From the IMG/VR virus record IMGVR_UViG_3300011258_000582, positions 1-21,646 of that record: a DNA stretch of 21,646 nucleotides. One strand, given 5' to 3'. Under the pieces are notes generated by a model. It searched no databases. It was not told the DNA's origin and worked only from the letters and a program-made list of their open reading frames with translations. How positions within the stretch are numbered: the stretch's first letter is position 1; every line of letters begins with the position of its first letter. Source of the stretch: a virus. The position numbers and the translations under genes are program-made. This document shows positions 21,516 to 21,646 of this stretch, piece after piece.

Positions 21516-21646
21516 ATGAGTACCCTAAATCCTACCCCTGAGGAGATGCGACTGGACCTAATGGCCAGTATATCTGAGAGTATTCAGGCCGTAAGCAAGG
21601 AGAAGGAGACTATGAAGGTCAATAGTCTAAGCCGTGCTAACCCAGG
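21516..21646 (+). CDS. Start of a rightward gene (partial at the right edge)
   Basis: The ATG at 21516 opens 43 codons that run off the window: MSTLNPTPEEMRLDLMASIS, then ESIQAVSKEKETMKVNSLSR, then ANP. The piece is helical and charged. A small terminase subunit or a DNA-binding early protein would suit the position after the structured region, but the fragment is too short to decide. No Shine-Dalgarno precedes it, and the promoter predicts a leaderless or nearly leaderless message. Confidence 0.55.
   Translation, partial: MSTLNPTPEEMRLDLMASISESIQAVSKEKETMKVNSLSRANP

Noticed and set aside
1-21646. CRISPR array, insertion sequence or integrase with att sites.
   Set aside because: No regularly spaced direct repeats, transposase or recombinase motif, or tRNA-like attachment repeat was seen. 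The only direct repeats are the pairs listed.

Overview
The window is part of the genome of a tailed double-stranded DNA phage (Caudoviricetes), or a closely related prophage. It has two opposed blocks of genes. A rightward block (1-12344) encodes late structural proteins, and a leftward block (12535-20940) encodes DNA replication, recombination and early genes. A second rightward unit begins at 21516 and runs off the right edge. No ribosomal, tRNA or housekeeping gene is present, and no integrase, transposase or CRISPR array is visible. Capsid, portal, large terminase, DNA polymerase and lysis genes are not here, so the window is only part of the genome. The host cannot be named. Nearly all starts lack a Shine-Dalgarno sequence and follow A/C-rich leaders, which suggests a host with SD-independent initiation (Bacteroidota are the best-known example) or a phage-specific leader. 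The repertoire (DUF5872/DUF6321-like basic proteins, a mobile GSFVVG/TYTI tail motif, a giant podovirus-like internal protein) fits environmental, probably aquatic, phages.

Rightward block. Small, very basic virion-associated proteins (2-112, 112-354, 543-779) flank a 52-aa repeat microprotein (377-535) that sits between two copies of the start of the 543 gene. Then come an 808-aa tail or connector-like protein (786-3212), two short fibre-like proteins sharing a motif (3212-3928, 3941-4492) and an unrecognised 160-aa protein. They are followed by a probable set of internal (ejection) virion proteins: a 593-aa helical repeat protein, a 230-aa protein and a 1603-aa protein with a Gly/Ala hydrophobic segment and a Pro-Glu stalk.

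Junction (12345-12540). Between the convergent blocks lies a gene-free stretch that carries, on the minus strand, a TTGACA promoter with an 8+8 palindrome and a strong intrinsic terminator about 150 nt downstream. This predicts a small RNA.

Leftward block. Read in the direction of transcription (right to left), the order is: a structured gene-free region with divergent promoters (20941-21515); nine small, mostly unrecognised early genes (20940 to 19062), ending in a membrane microprotein and a terminator; a helical protein (18939-18463); a promoter; then the core module. The core module holds an unrecognised 125-aa protein, a Cas4/RecB-type PD-(D/E)XK exonuclease, a dATP/dGTP diphosphohydrolase-like protein (MazG-like), a second PD-(D/E)XK-like protein, two tiny proteins, an endonuclease VII-type resolvase, an ERF single-strand annealing protein and a small SSB-like protein with an acidic DDPF tail. 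After an internal terminator come two small proteins, a DnaB-family helicase and an HNH protein. Exonuclease, annealing protein, SSB-like protein and resolvase form a recombination set next to the replicative helicase. The most unusual signals are the predicted small RNA and its possible partner near 21350, the recurrent AACCAA leader in front of early genes, and the repeat-flanked microprotein.
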